Below are positions 10,600 to 23,751 of a DNA stretch of 64,000 nt, in pieces. A program made the translations under genes and the position numbers. The stretch lies in assembly GCA_036924085.1 (NCBI GenBank), contig JAVGWX010000002.1:44659666-44723665 (forward strand), read 5' to 3'. The stretch's first letter is position 1, and each line of letters opens with the position of its first letter. The notes below the pieces were generated by a model that did not search any database, was not told the DNA's origin, and was given only the letters and a program-made list of their open reading frames with translations. Origin of the DNA: Ariolimax columbianus (lineage: Eukaryota > Mollusca > Gastropoda > Stylommatophora > Arionidae).

Positions 10600-13500
10600 G
10601 AGATGGCGAGTTCAGTTGTTTTGTCTGCGTACATCTGGTGGAGATGGCGAGTTCAGTTGTCTGAGTACATCTGGTGGAGATGGCGAGTTCAGTTGTCTGC
10701 GTACATCTGGTGGAGATGGCGAGTTCAGTTGTCTGCGTACATCTGGTGGAGATGGCGAGTTCAGTTGTCTGCGTACATCTGGTGGAGATGGCGAGTTCAG
10801 TTGTCTGCGTACATCTGGTGGAGATGACGAGTTCAGTTGTCTTCGTACATCTGGTGGAGATGGCGAGTTCAGTTGTCTGCGTACATCTGGTGGATATGGC
10901 GAGTTCAGTTGTCTGCGTACATCTGGTGGAGATGGCGAGTTCAGTTGTCTGCGTACATCTGGTGGAGATGGCGAGTTCAGTTGTCTGCGTACATCTGGTG
11001 GAGATGGCGAGTTCAGTTGTCTGCGTACATCTGGTGGAGATGGCGAGTTCAGTTGTCTGCGTACATCTGGTGGAGATGGCGAGTTCAGTTGTTTTGTCTG
11101 CGTACATCTGGTGGAGATGGCGAGTTCAGTTGTTTTGTCTGCGTACATCTGGTGGAGATGGCGAGTTCAGTTGTTTTGTCTGCGTACATCTGGTGGAGAT
11201 GGCGAGTTCAGTTGTTTTGTCTGCGTACATCTGGTGGAGATGGCGAGTTCAGTTGTTTTGTCTGCGTACATCTGGTGGAGATGGCGAGTTCAGTTGTTTT
11301 GTCTGCGTACATCTGGTGGAGATGGCGAGTTCAGTTGTTTTGTCTGCGTACATCTGGTGGAGATGGCGAGTTCAGTTGTTTTGTCTGCGTACATCTGGTG
11401 GAGATGGCGAGTTCAGTTGTTTTGTCTGCGTACATCTGGTGGAGATGGCGAGTTCAGTTGTTTTGTCTGCGTACATCTGGTGGAGATGGCGAGTTCAGTT
11501 GTTTTGTCTGCGTACATCTGGTGGAGATGGCGAGTTCAGTTGTTTTGTCTGCGTACATCTGGTGGAGATGGCGAGTTCAGTTGTTTTGTCTGCGTACATC
11601 TGGTGGAGATGGCGAGTTCAGTTGTTTTGTCTGCGTACATCTGGTGGAGATGGCGAGTTCAGTTGTTTTGTCTGCGTACATCTGGTGGAGATGGCGAGTT
11701 CAGTTGTTTTGTCTGCGTACATCTGGTGGAGATGGCGAGTTCAGTTGTTTTGTCTGCGTACATCTGGTGGAGATGGCGAGTTCAGTTGTTTTGTCTGCGT
11801 ACATCTGGTGGAGATGGCGAGTTCAGTTGTTTTGTCTGCGTACATCTGGTGGAGATGGCGAGTTCAGTTGTTTTGTCTGCGTACATCTGGTGGAGATGGC
11901 GAGTTCAGTTGTTTTGTCTGCGTACATCTGGTGGAGATGGCGAGTTCAGTTGTTTTGTCTGCGTACATCTGGTGGAGATGGCGAGTTCAGTTGTTTTGTC
12001 TGCGTACATCTGGTGGAGATGGCGAGTTCAGTTGTTTTGTCTGCGTACATCTGGTGGAGATGGCGAGTTCAGTTGTTTTGTCTGCGTACATCTGGTGGAG
12101 ATGGCGAGTTCAGTTGTTTTGTCTGCGTACATCTGGTGGAGATGGCGAGTTCAGTTGTTTTGTCTGCGTACATCTGGTGGAGATGGCGAGTTCAGTTGTT
12201 TTGTCTGCGTACATCTGGTGGAGATGGCGAGTTCAGTTGTTTTGTCTGCGTACATCTGGTGGAGATGGCGAGTTCAGTTGTTTTGTCTGCGTACATCTGG
12301 TGGAGATGGCGAGTTCAGTTGTTTTGTCTGCGTACATCTGGTGGAGATGGCGAGTTCAGTTGTTTTGTCTGCGTACATCTGGTGGAGATGGCGAGTTCAG
12401 TTGTTTTGTCTGCGTACATCTGGTGGAGATGGCGAGTTCAGTTGTTTTGTCTGCGTACATCTGGTGGAGATGGCGAGTTCAGTTGTTTTGTCTGCGTACA
12501 TCTGGTGGAGATGGCGAGTTCAGTTGTTTTGTCTGCGTACATCTGGTGGAGATGGCGAGTTCAGTTGTTTTGTCTGCGTACATCTGGTGGAGATGGCGAG
12601 TTCAGTTGTTTTGTCTGCGTACATCTGGTGGAGATGGCGAGTTCAGTTGTTTTGTCTGCGTACATCTGGTGGAGATGGCGAGTTCAGTTGTTTTGTCTGC
12701 GTACATCTGGTGGAGATGGCGAGTTCAGTTGTTTTGTCTGCGTACATCTGGTGGAGATGGCGAGTTCAGTTGTTTTGTCTGCGTACATCTGGTGGAGATG
12801 GCGAGTTCAGTTGTTTTGTCTGCGTACATCTGGTGGAGATGGCGAGTTCAGTTGTTTTGTCTGCGTACATCTGGTGGAGATGGCGAGTTCAGTTGTTTTG
12901 TCTGCGTACATCTGGTGGAGATGGCGAGTTCAGTTGTTTTGTCTGCGTACATCTGGTGGAGATGGCGAGTTCAGTTGTTTTGTCTGCGTACATCTGGTGG
13001 AGATGGCGAGTTCAGTTGTTTTGTCTGCGTACATCTGGTGGAGATGGCGAGTTCAGTTGTTTTGTCTGCGTACATCTGGTGGAGATGGCGAGTTCAGTTG
13101 TTTTGTCTGCGTACATCTGGTGGAGATGGCGAGTTCAGTTGTTTTGTCTGCGTACATCTGGTGGAGATGGCGAGTTCAGTTGTTTTGTCTGCGTACATCT
13201 GGTGGAGATGGCGAGTTCAGTTGTTTTGTCTGCGTACATCTGGTGGAGATGGCGAGTTCAGTTGTTTTGTCTGCGTACATCTGGTGGAGATGGCGAGTTC
13301 AGTTGTTTTGTCTGCGTACATCTGGTGGAGATGGCGAGCTCAGTTGTTTTGTCTGCGTACATCTGGTGGAGATGGCGAGTTCAGTTGTTTTGTCTGCGTA
13401 CATCTGGTGGAGATGGCGAGTTCAGTTGTTTTGTCTGCGTACATCTGGTGGAGATGGCGAGTTCAGTTGTTTTGTCTGCGTACATCTGGTGGAGATGGCG

Positions 13501-15832
13501 AGCTCAGTTGTTTTGTCTGCGTACATCTGGTGGAGATGGCGAGTTCAGTTGTTTTGTCTGCGTACATCTGGTGGAGATGGCGAGTTCAGTTGTTTTGTCT
13601 GCGTACATCTGGTGGAGATGGCGAGTTCAGTTGTTTTGTCTGCGTACATCTGGTGGAGATGGCGAGTTCAGTTGTCTGCGTACATCTGGTGGAGATGGCG
13701 AGTTCAGTTGTTTTGTCTGCGTACATCTGGTGGAGATGGCGAGTTCAGTTGTCTGCGTACATCTGGTGGAGATGGCGAGTTCAGTTGTCTGCGTACATCT
13801 GGTGGAGATGGCGAGTTCAGTTGTCTGCGTACATCTGGTGGAGATGGCGAGTTCAGTTGTCTGCGTACATCTGGTGGAGATGGCGAGTTCAGTTGTCTGC
13901 GTACATCTGGTGGAGATGACGAGTTCAGTTGTCTTCGTACATCTGGTGGAGATGGCGAGTTCAGTTGTCTGCGTACATCTGGTGGATATGGCGAGTTCAG
14001 TTGTCTGCGTACATCTGGTGGAGATGGCGAGTTCAGTTGTCTGCGTACATCTGGTGGAGATGGCGAGTTCAGTTGTCTGCGTACATCTGGTGGAGATGGC
14101 GAGTTCAGTTGTCTGCGTACATCTGGTGGAGATGGCGAGTTCAGTTGTCTGCGTACATCTGGTGGAGATGCGAGTTCAGTTGTTTTGTCTGCGTACATCT
14201 GGTGGAGATGGCGAGTTCAGTTGTTTTGTCTGCGTACATCTGGTGGAGATGGCGAGTTCAGTTGTTTTGTCTGCGTACATCTGGTGGAGATGGCGAGTTC
14301 AGTTGTTTTGTCTGCGTACATCTGGTGGAGATGGCGAGTTCAGTTGTTTTGTCTGCGTACATCTGGTGGAGATGGCGAGTTCAGTTGTTTTGTCTGCGTA
14401 CATCTGGTGGAGATGGCGAGTTCAGTTGTTTTGTCTGCGTACATCTGGTGGAGATGGCGAGTTCAGTTGTTTTGTCTGCGTACATCTGGTGGAGATGGCG
14501 AGTTCAGTTGTTTTGTCTGCGTACATCTGGTGGAGATGGCGAGTTCAGTTGTTTTGTCTGCGTACATCTGGTGGAGATGGCGAGTTCAGTTGTTTTGTCT
14601 GCGTACATCTGGTGGAGATGGCGAGTTCAGTTGTTTTGTCTGCGTACATCTGGTGGAGATGGCGAGTTCAGTTGTTTTGTCTGCGTACATCTGGTGGAGA
14701 TGGCGAGTTCAGTTGTTTTGTCTGCGTACATCTGGTGGAGATGGCGAGTTCAGTTGTTTTGTCTGCGTACATCTGGTGGAGATGGCGAGTTCAGTTGTTT
14801 TGTCTGCGTACATCTGGTGGAGATGGCGAGTTCAGTTGTTTTGTCTGCGTACATCTGGTGGAGATGGCGAGTTCAGTTGTTTTGTCTGCGTACATCTGGT
14901 GGAGATGGCGAGTTCAGTTGTTTTGTCTGCGTACATCTGGTGGAGATGGCGAGTTCAGTTGTTTTGTCTGCGTACATCTGGTGGAGATGGCGAGTTCAGT
15001 TGTTTTGTCTGCGTACATCTGGTGGAGATGGCGAGTTCAGTTGTTTTGTCTGCGTACATCTGGTGGAGATGGCGAGTTCAGTTGTTTTGTCTGCGTACAT
15101 CTGGTGGAGATGGCGAGTTCAGTTGTTTTGTCTGCGTACATCTGGTGGAGATGGCGAGTTCAGTTGTTTTGTCTGCGTACATCTGGTGGAGATGGCGAGT
15201 TCAGTTGTTTTGTCTGCGTACATCTGGTGGAGATGGCGAGTTCAGTTGTTTTGTCTGCGTACATCTGGTGGAGATGGCGAGTTCAGTTGTTTTGTCTGCG
15301 TACATCTGGTGGAGATGGCGAGTTCAGTTGTTTTGTCTGCGTACATCTGGTGGAGATGGCGAGTTCAGTTGTTTTGTCTGCGTACATCTGGTGGAGATGG
15401 CGAGTTCAGTTGTTTTGTCTGCGTACATCTGGTGGAGATGGCGAGTTCAGTTGTTTTGTCTGCGTACATCTGGTGGAGATGGCGAGCTCAGTTGTTTTGT
15501 CTGCGTACATCTGGTGGAGATGGCGAGCTCAGTTGTTTTGTCTGCGTACATCTGGTGGAGATGGCGAGCTCAGTTGTTTTGTCTGCGTACATCTGGTGGA
15601 GATGGCGAGTTCAGTTGTTTTGTCTGCGTACATCTGGTGGAGATGGCGAGTTCAGTTGTTTTGTCTGCGTACATCTGGTGGAGATGGCGAGTTCAGTTGT
15701 CTGCGTACATCTGGTGGAGATGGCGAGTTCAGTTGTTTTGTCTGCGTACATCTGGTGGAGATGGCGAGTTCAGTTGTCTGCGTACATCTGGTGGAGATGG
15801 CGAGTTCAGTTGTTTTGTCTGCGTACATCTGA
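10600..15832. repeat. Large minisatellite, 36-bp and 41-bp units, with higher-order repeat
   Basis: The 36-bp unit is GCGTACATCTGGTGGAGATG plus GCGAGTTCAGTTGTCT. The 41-bp unit has five extra bases, TTTTG, inside GTTGTCTG. Blocks alternate: mostly 36-mers at 10,625-11,090, about 63 tandem 41-mers to about 13,660, a mixed junction, 36-mers to about 14,165, about 37 41-mers, and a mixed end. Marker variants (GATGACGAG, CTTCGTAC, GGATATGG) occur in the same order at 10,821 and 13,913, giving a higher-order period of 3,092 bp. Units are close to identical. Neither unit contains a stop in any plus frame, so frames of up to 1,746 codons are open, but these are not genes. Confidence 0.98.
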
Positions 15833-16128
15833 GATTTGTGAACACTTATTGTAATCGTCATTAGATTAGCGTGTTTGGCTTCTGGAGGACCGTCCTCTGT
15901 TCCTTGTGATCCTGGAGAACACCAGTCTTACACGGTATTATTGATGGGATATTGTTACCAACTCAGCCATCTTCCTCCTAGATCTGACTGATTTTTCCGC
16001 AGTCTAGTCCAACAACAACAAAACAACCTATTTTGGATGCAATTTTTTTAAAGAAAAAGAAAACCCAGGAGCTGATTTCATTTAATGAAACGGCCAACAC
16101 CGTATTTTATAATTCATATTCCACACAT
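15833..16128. other. Unassigned spacer
   Basis: Single-copy sequence with no recognised feature. Confidence 0.4.
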
Positions 16129-16345
16129 GTCTGATTAGTGTAGTGGTAAAACACTGGCTATTCCAGGCATAGGTAAGGGGTTCAACTCTGTCAACCGGCA
16201 CGCTCTAGTCGACCCGATGTAGATCTGACACGGTTAGGGAAGAAAAAGGCAGAGAGGAAGGGGACTATACCCCCCACCTCCTCACACAAGCTGTCGCTTT
16301 ACTATTCTCAAGTCTCTAACTAACACTTCATTCCTGACCAGCGAT
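16129..16345 (+). repeat. tRNA-derived SINE, family A, copy 2
   Basis: The head TCTGATTAGTGTAGTGGTAA (A-box side) and GGGGTTCAACTCTGTC (B-box side) precedes the family body: GGTTAGGGAAGAAAAAGGCA, CCTCACACAAGCTGTCGC and CAAGTCTCTAACTAACACTT. It matches the copy at 57.6 kb along its whole length. Confidence 0.82.
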
Positions 16346-17075
16346 TTCGTTTACTAAAGTAACTTTTTTTAAAATTAGACACATCAAAATAATAATGTAA
16401 TCTTTTCTTTACCAAAAAGTTCATATAGTTAAAATATAAAAGCTGTCATGTTTAACTTGGTTGGCAGCAACATATTAGTATTAGAGATACAAGTCTGCCT
16501 GGGTTTTTTGGCTGCTGGCGGCAACATATAACTGAGACATCAAAGCGAGATGACGCTAATCCACTGAACACGCAGTTCGAAGGATAATGGTGAATTTGGC
16601 CCAGTAGAAAACTCTGAGATATAAGAAATCAAGAAAAGTGCTAAACTGCAGAAATTGTTTAACGATTACAAGAAAATCACTTTCATAAATGTTCTCATCA
16701 AGTTCAGCAAGTTCATCAATTTTTTGAGTCTGTTATAGCTGATACAGTAAAACTTCCTGATGATTTTACACTGCTGATAGAATCTATTGCTAGCACGTTA
16801 CTTACAACTGTTAAAGTCGGTTCACTTTTTTCTGATATTCACAAATGTTGTGACCCAAAACTCTTACCTTGGGTGTAGATTTTGAAGGGAAAAATGTAAG
16901 AGTTTAACCATATTGAAAAGGATAACAAGAGATGAAGTTTACAAGAGATAGGTCAATCATTTTCTTTAAACTTGATTCAGTCATTCTAACAGACTCACAC
17001 GAGCGTGCTCCAAGTCATCTGAAGTCTCAAACAAGATAACAAATATAACATCGGGTTGCTGCTTCTCTTCCGCGC
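16346..17075. other. Unassigned, AT-rich, no gene seen
   Basis: No element could be named. A stretch near 16,630-16,700 is locally open but has no recognisable motif. Confidence 0.4.
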
Positions 17076-17076
17076 G

Positions 17077-17290
17077 CCCCCCCCCCCCCCCCCGTCCGTC
17101 TCCCCACCACATCTCAACATTTGCATCCCTATCGTTTGAGTAAAGACCATCTCCCCACCACATCTTCTCAACATTTACACCCCTTCTCGTTTACATAAAG
17201 GCCGTCTCTTCACCACATCTTCACAACACTTGTATCACGTAAATTTCGTATCTTCGCTACATCTTCTCAACACATATATCGTCTCTGGTT
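17077..17290. repeat. Poly-C run and 2-3 degenerate units of about 60 bp
   Basis: A run of about 17 C at 17,077-17,093 is followed by repeats of CACCACATCTTCTCAACA with intervening CATCCCT and CGTTT segments. Confidence 0.65.
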
Positions 17291-17439
17291 GAAACTTCTG
17301 CTTACTAAGAGCGTCCATTCTCGTTCCTTCCGGTGTGTCTAAGTATACCACTTATTATAATTTACATCAAGATATTATTGTAGCTCAAATGGAGAATGAC
17401 TCCGAGTGTTGCTTGAAGAACCGGACTCTTTTCGTGTTG

Positions 17440-17600
17440 TCTTCCGCCGAGTGGGTCAATTGGTAGAATGTGGTGGGCCGTTTAGATCTGAAATTGTCAC
17501 ATCGTGTCACGTTTGTTGGATGTTTTGTAGAAGTTACATCCGAGTGGCACACGACCGTGGGTTATCGACACCTGATGTAGGGGATCCTCCATGACAGAGA
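17440..17600 (+). repeat. Possible degenerate tRNA-like SINE head
   Basis: GTGGGTCAATTGGTAGAATG resembles a tRNA D-arm and A box, followed by GGCCGTTTAGATCTGAAATT. The expected B box is not intact. It does not match the family A, C or D bodies clearly, so this is tentative. Confidence 0.3.
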
Positions 17601-17645
17601 AGCAGAATATACAATTATCAATTGTCCTCCCTGTTATTTTTTTTT

Positions 17646-17663
17646 GGGGGGGGGGGGGGGGGG
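17646..17663. repeat. Poly-G run
   Basis: About 18 consecutive G preceded by a T-run. Confidence 0.9.
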
Positions 17664-17884
17664 AGCACCAGTTGCTGCTATTGTACAAGAGCGAGGTCAA
17701 ACAGTAACAGGCATATTTTTTTAAGTGAACAGAATTTGCCATATCTAAGTTTTTTTGGTGACTCCCGTTAACTAACCAAACATGTCTGCCGCTTATCTGT
17801 TGTTTCGGAATGTTCTACTATGTAATGTTAACTAACAATACATTAATGTGACATTGGACTAACTTAATCCGAATCTGACGAGGA

Positions 17885-18012
17885 GGAAGCAGACACTTAC
17901 ATCAAATGCATGTTGCAATCGGATGCACTGGGCAGACAGGCGCAAAATAAAAACCACAGGGCAACACACACCGCTTTGGAGATTAAAGAAACAAGGCAAA
18001 TGCAACAAAACA
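17885..18012 (+). repeat. SINE family C, 5'-truncated copy
   Basis: GAGGAAGCAGACACTTACAT, then GGATGCACTGGGCAGACAGG and CGCAAAATAAAAACCACAGG, matches the body of the full copy at 58,976-59,220. The tRNA-like head present there is missing here, as expected for 5' truncation. Confidence 0.75.
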
Positions 18013-18321
18013 CACAAAAAATACACCTAATGTCATTGTCATGTTCGCTATTATTTATTTGCGCTGATATACTTAATTATTTGTCAAGACTTTTATATGA
18101 CTTCATTTTACTCATATTTTAACAATTTTCTTTTATATTTGTCCATATTAGGACTGAAAATGTTTAGATTAATTTAAGGTATAAGTATATATATTGGTTT
18201 GATCGTGTACCATTGCATGCACCACTGGATGGGAGTGAACCGTGTCCTTCCTAGCTGCTTTCTTTTTCCTAACTAAGAGCAAAAGCTTTCTTGAATACTC
18301 GAATCCTGGTATTGAGTCACA

Positions 18322-19078
18322 CAAAGTTGCTTGATGCCAGGTAGCCTAAAGTTGCTTGATGCCAGGTATCCCAAAGTTGCTTGATGCCAGGTAGCCCAAA
18401 GTTGCTTGATGCCAGGTAGCCCAAAGTTGCTTGATGCCAGGTAGCCCAAAGTTGTTTGATGCCAGGTAGCCCAATGTTACTTGTTGCCAGGTGGCCCAAT
18501 GTTGCTTGTTGCCAGGTAGCCCAAAGTTGTTTGATGCCAGGTAGCCTAAAGTTGTTTGATGCCAGGTAGCCTAAAGTTGTTTGATGCCAGGTAGCCTAAA
18601 GTTGTTTGATGCCAGGTAGCCAAAAGTTGCAATATGCCAGGTAGTCCAAAGTTGCTTGATGCCAGGTAGCCCAATGTTGCTTAATGCCAGGTAGCCCAAA
18701 GTTGTTTGATGCCAGGTAGCCCAAAGTTGCTTGAAGCCAGGTAGCCTAAAGTTGCTTGATGACAGGTAGCCCAATGTTGCTTGATGCCAGATAGCCTAAA
18801 GTTACAATATGCCAGGTAGCCCAAAGTTGCAATATGCCAGGTAGCCCAAGGTTGTTTGATGTCAGGAAGCCTAAAGTTGCTTGATGACAGGTATCCTAAA
18901 GTTGCTTGATGCCAGGTAGCCTAAAGTTCAAAATGCCAGGTAGCCCAAGGTTGTTTGATTCCAGGTATCCTAAAGTTGCTTGATGACAGGTATCCTAAAG
19001 TTTCTTGATGCCAGGTAGCCTAAAGTTGCAATATGCCAGGTAGCCTAAAGTTGCAATATGCCAGGTAGCCTAAAGTTT
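18322..19078. repeat. 25-bp minisatellite, about 30 copies
   Basis: The unit AAAGTTGCTTGATGCCAGGT plus AGCCC repeats about 30 times. Variants include GTTGTTTGATG, GTTGCAATATG and CCAATG. It stops inside a LINE fragment that starts at about 19,080. Confidence 0.95.
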
Positions 19079-19079
19079 G

Positions 19080-19335
19080 CTTGTTGGCGGGCAGTAGCTC
19101 GGGTGGTTGTAGTTGTATGGCCACGAGAAAGTTTTCTTCCTGATTTCTGTGTTGCGAATTCGGTCCCGTAGAGCGACTGCCAATGTTATTCGTTCCTTTG
19201 GACAACTCGGAGCTTCTCTGTATATTGCTTTTCGTATGTTCCATACATCACAGCCAGAGACCGTAGATGGAATGACAATGCCGTGAATGATGTGAGCTCT
19301 TGACTTGTTGTTTCTCGTCTATTGGGAACGTTTGT
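19080..19335 (-). pseudogene. RTE-like LINE ORF2 fragment
   Basis: The minus strand reads IVIPSTVSGCDVWNIRKA and then ITLAVALRDRIRNTEIRKKT. The L-R-D-R-I-R-N-T-E-I-R-K-K-T string is typical of the post-RT segment of RTE-type ORF2. The expected W-x-W-A-G-H segment does not follow. Instead the frame runs into the 25-bp array. There are frame changes, and no RT core. Confidence 0.65.
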
Positions 19336-19454
19336 AGCTGAAACAACCTTTTGCTATTCTTCGTGAAGGTATGATGTATATTATTACGATTCCAAGATGG
19401 AGGATATGTTTTTTTTAGTCGTAACATTCGTTAAGGGTTCTAGATTCAAAGCAG

Positions 19455-19456
<2 letters not shown>

Positions 19457-19520
<64 letters not shown>

Positions 19521-19525
19521 GCACA
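19457..19525. repeat. (AT)n followed by (AC)n microsatellite
   Basis: About 52 bases of AT and then CACACACAC. Confidence 0.95.
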
Positions 19526-19860
19526 TGTCTGAGTAAACTGCAACGTGTCTCAATGTTCATGCCTGTGACCTATTCTCTTTACGGAAATAGAGAGAGAGAC
19601 AAGCGAATGTCAACTGCTAACCTTTTGTACATATCTTTAAATAGTTATACACGTATATACATACATACACACATACATATATATCTATAAATGTTTATAT
19701 ACATACATATCTAAAAATATATACATGCATGCATAGACATGTTTACATACATATACATCTAGACATGTTTCTTGAAATGTTTACATACATTTTTCACGCG
19801 CGCGCGCGCGAAATCTTTAGTTACCTACATACTTGGAAATGTTTATTTACATACGTACAT
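19526..19860. repeat. TATATACATACATA-rich low-complexity sequence
   Basis: Many ATACATACAT words and a (CG)n stretch at about 19,798-19,810. It grades into the following array. Confidence 0.65.
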
Positions 19861-20197
19861 ACCTAGAAGTATTTGTTACGTATATACATAGAAGTATTTG
19901 TTACGTATATACCTAGAAGTATTTGTTACATATATACCTAGAAGTATTTGTTACGTATATACCTATAAGTATATGTTACGTTTATACCTAGAAGTTTTTG
20001 TTACGTATATACCTAGAAGTATTTGTTACGTATATACCTATAAGTATATGTTACGTTTATACCTAGAAGTTTTTGTTACGTATATACCTAGAAGTATTTG
20101 TTACGTATATACCTAGAAGTATATGTTACGTTTATACCTAGAAGTATTTATTACACACATACCTAGAAGTATTTATTACACACATACCTAGAAGTAT
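19861..20197. repeat. 25-bp minisatellite, about 13 copies
   Basis: The unit ACCTAGAAGTATTTGTTACG plus TATAT repeats, with GTTTAT and CACACA variants near the end. Confidence 0.9.
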
Positions 20198-20610
20198 TGC
20201 CAAGAGGTGTTTTTTAACGTACATGTCAAGAAGTGGTTTTTAATGTACATACCAAGAAGTGATTTTTTATGTACATGCCAAGAAGTGTGTTATTTTTCGT
20301 ACATACCTAGAAGTATTACCAAGAGGTGTTTTTTAACGTACATGTCAAGAAGTGGTTTTTAACGTTACATGCCAAGAAGTGGTTTTTGACGTACATTTCA
20401 AGAAGTGGTTTTTAACGTGCATGTCAAGAAGTGGTTTTTAACGTACATGTCAAGAAGTGGTTTTTGACGTACATGTCAAGAAGTGGTTTTTGATGTAGAT
20501 GTCAAGAAGTGGTTTTTGATGTACATGTCAAGAAGTGGTTTTTGACGTACATGTCATGAAGTGGTTTTTGATGTACATGCCAAGAAGTGGGATTTTTTTC
20601 GTACATACCT
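20198..20610. repeat. 26-bp minisatellite, about 15 copies
   Basis: The unit GTCAAGAAGTGGTTTTTAAC plus GTACAT repeats. It shares AAGAAGT and GTACAT words with the previous array, and the two are probably one diverging locus. Confidence 0.9.
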
Positions 20611-21069
20611 AGAAGTGTCAACATACATGCGTACATACCTAAGAATGTTTACTTGTATAACTAGAAATGTTTAGTTACATACATACATACCTAGAAATAT
20701 TTACCTACATATGTACATACCCAGAAATGTTTACCTGCATAGATACCTGGAAATGTTTACCTCTGGCTGTCTATCCTGAAAATAAAACAGATAATGTAAC
20801 AGAACCCCGCCGTTCCTCCAGCCTTTTCTCCCTCCCCAAATAACCTGACATACCTCTAGACATAGATACGTATGTTAGCCTGTTTTCAACCGTGTCACAG
20901 CAGCTTCAGTATGTAGACCAGTAACAGCTGCAAGAGAAACAAGTTTCCTCTGCTCCAGTCAAATATCAAAACATCCTATGTAGTTAATGGTGTTGACTTG
21001 TTATTTTCTTTGTATTGGATTCAGTTTGACTTTTGGCTAAAGTATCCCTTCTCCGTTTGATCCATGTCC
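20611..21069. other. Unassigned; (ATAC)-rich then single-copy
   Basis: ACATACCTAGAAATGTTTAC words fade by about 20,770. After that nothing is recognised. Confidence 0.45.
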
Positions 21070-21350
21070 TGGTACGTAGGAAGGTAGTTAGGTAGGTCGG
21101 CCGTTTAGGCATGTCCTGGTAGGTAGGTAGGAAGGTAGGTAGGTCGTCCGTTTAGGCATGTCCTGGTAGGTAGGTCGTCCGTTTAGGCATGTCCTGGTAG
21201 GAAGGTAGGTAGGTCGTCCGTTTAGGCATGTCCTGGTAAGTAGGAAGGTAGATAGGTAGGTCGTCCGTTTAGGCATGTCCTGGTAAGTAGGAAGGTAGGT
21301 CGTCCGCTTAGGCATGTCCTGGTAAGTAGGTAGGTAGGTCGTCCGCTTAG
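21070..21350. repeat. Minisatellite with variable GGTAG stretches
   Basis: The core CGTCCGTTTAGGCATGTCCT plus GGTAGGTAGG is repeated about seven times. Unit length varies through expansion or contraction of (GGTA)n. Confidence 0.9.
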
Positions 21351-21924
21351 ACGGCAAGGTTCCATCGCGCCAACCGCCAATGAACAGGATGAGTGGTCGA
21401 GTCCCATACTCCATTCACAAAGGATGGCGATGGCTAAAACGAATATGGTTCTTTGACAAATGAAGAATGAAAGAATAATTCAAGAACGACATTAGAGTCG
21501 GACAGTTAAGTGTTTTGGTCTTAGAAAAGAGACATACCACTGTACTGAAAACCAAACGAAGAAGTGAAAGACAGTCGTGCAATAAGTATACGAGACTATA
21601 AGTGGGAAGATTACGTCGAGAGAAAGACAAGAAAAATCATTTTGGATAAAGTTTGTGGGAAGGTTTTATGCAGTGTTAACCAAACGGTAGAGATGGTCGC
21701 ATGGTAGACAGTGCTGTGTGAGATAAAATGTGATGGACGTTATTTTCCTAGATTTGAGTTTCTTCAATGCCTCATCCCGAGGTAGCGGAGTACTCGGTTC
21801 CACATGGGGAGTCTAGAAATTGGTCGGTCGACATATTACGCATGGACAAGCCTCAGCAATTGGACATGGTAGTGGTCGATCGTTGCAACTGGCCTTAGAT
21901 GCCTATGCGAACATTATTATTATT
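21351..21924. other. Unassigned, no gene seen
   Basis: No recognisable domain or repeat. Confidence 0.35.
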
Positions 21925-22030
21925 AATGTGGTTTGGTCAGTTCCCTTCTTCCTTTCATTGTCTTCCTTAACTAGAAATTAGGTACCCATTAGCAGCAAAC
22001 TGCAGCGTATCAAGACTGGGTATTGAGCTG
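21925..22030 (-). repeat. Degenerate SINE family A body
   Basis: TGGTTTGGTCAGTTCCCTTC, then CTTCCTTAACTAGAAATTAG and GTACCCATTAGCAGC, parallels the family A segment at 57,655-57,720. The ends are not clear. Confidence 0.5.
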
Positions 22031-23067
<1,037 letters not shown>

Positions 23068-23750
23068 ATCCGCCCGTCCGTTCATCCAATGGGTTGACTT
23101 GACTTGTTTGTTTTTCTATCACTCCTACGCATCTTCGTCTCACTTTCAATCTCTCAATCTTCACATTTTTGTTTGTGAGAAAGAAAGAGGGAACGAGTCC
23201 CAGCTCCAAGACATCTTTAGTTAAGAGCTCTGGACTCACAGATGTGATATGATTGAAAAACGAGTGGAAGAATGACGTCACAGTGACTCTGTCTCATGAC
23301 GCAGCTTCTGTCAAGTAATTCCTGAACGCTATCGCGCGTGCGGCCCACGCGTGGGGAAATTCACGAGCAGATGAACCAGGAATGCCACAGCTTGTCTATA
23401 TGCTCCCTTAACTTGTTTTCTTTCCCTTAATGACCTTTCCGATCGCTCCGCACCAAAACAGTGGGACACCGAGCACAGGTAGGATAAAAATCATTCTAGA
23501 ACTCTCCCGCTGCTTCTCGTTAGCAAACTTTCGCTGTGCAGATTATTCAGATTTCAAGGAATCTTCATCAGTTGTATCTTCTCTATTCCTTGTCGTTCAC
23601 TCTGGTCACAAACACAGAACTTTATCGGCTTATATAAGTCAGATATTTGGGGAGCGTGATCGCAGCTGACTTCAGAATTGACCGGCCGATGGAAGTAAAA
23701 AGTCATGCAGTCATGTATTTTCACAATTACTAGGACACAGAGATGTTTAA
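23068..23750. other. Unassigned, no gene seen
   Basis: Single-copy sequence with a local CpG-containing patch around 23,330-23,350. No supported gene. Confidence 0.35.
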
Positions 23751-23751
23751 A

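Noticed and set aside
10592..15864. Giant open frames (up to 1,746 codons) with periodic peptides
   Set aside because: They follow from stop-free tandem units; several frames and parts of the other strand are open equally, and there is no flanking gene structure.
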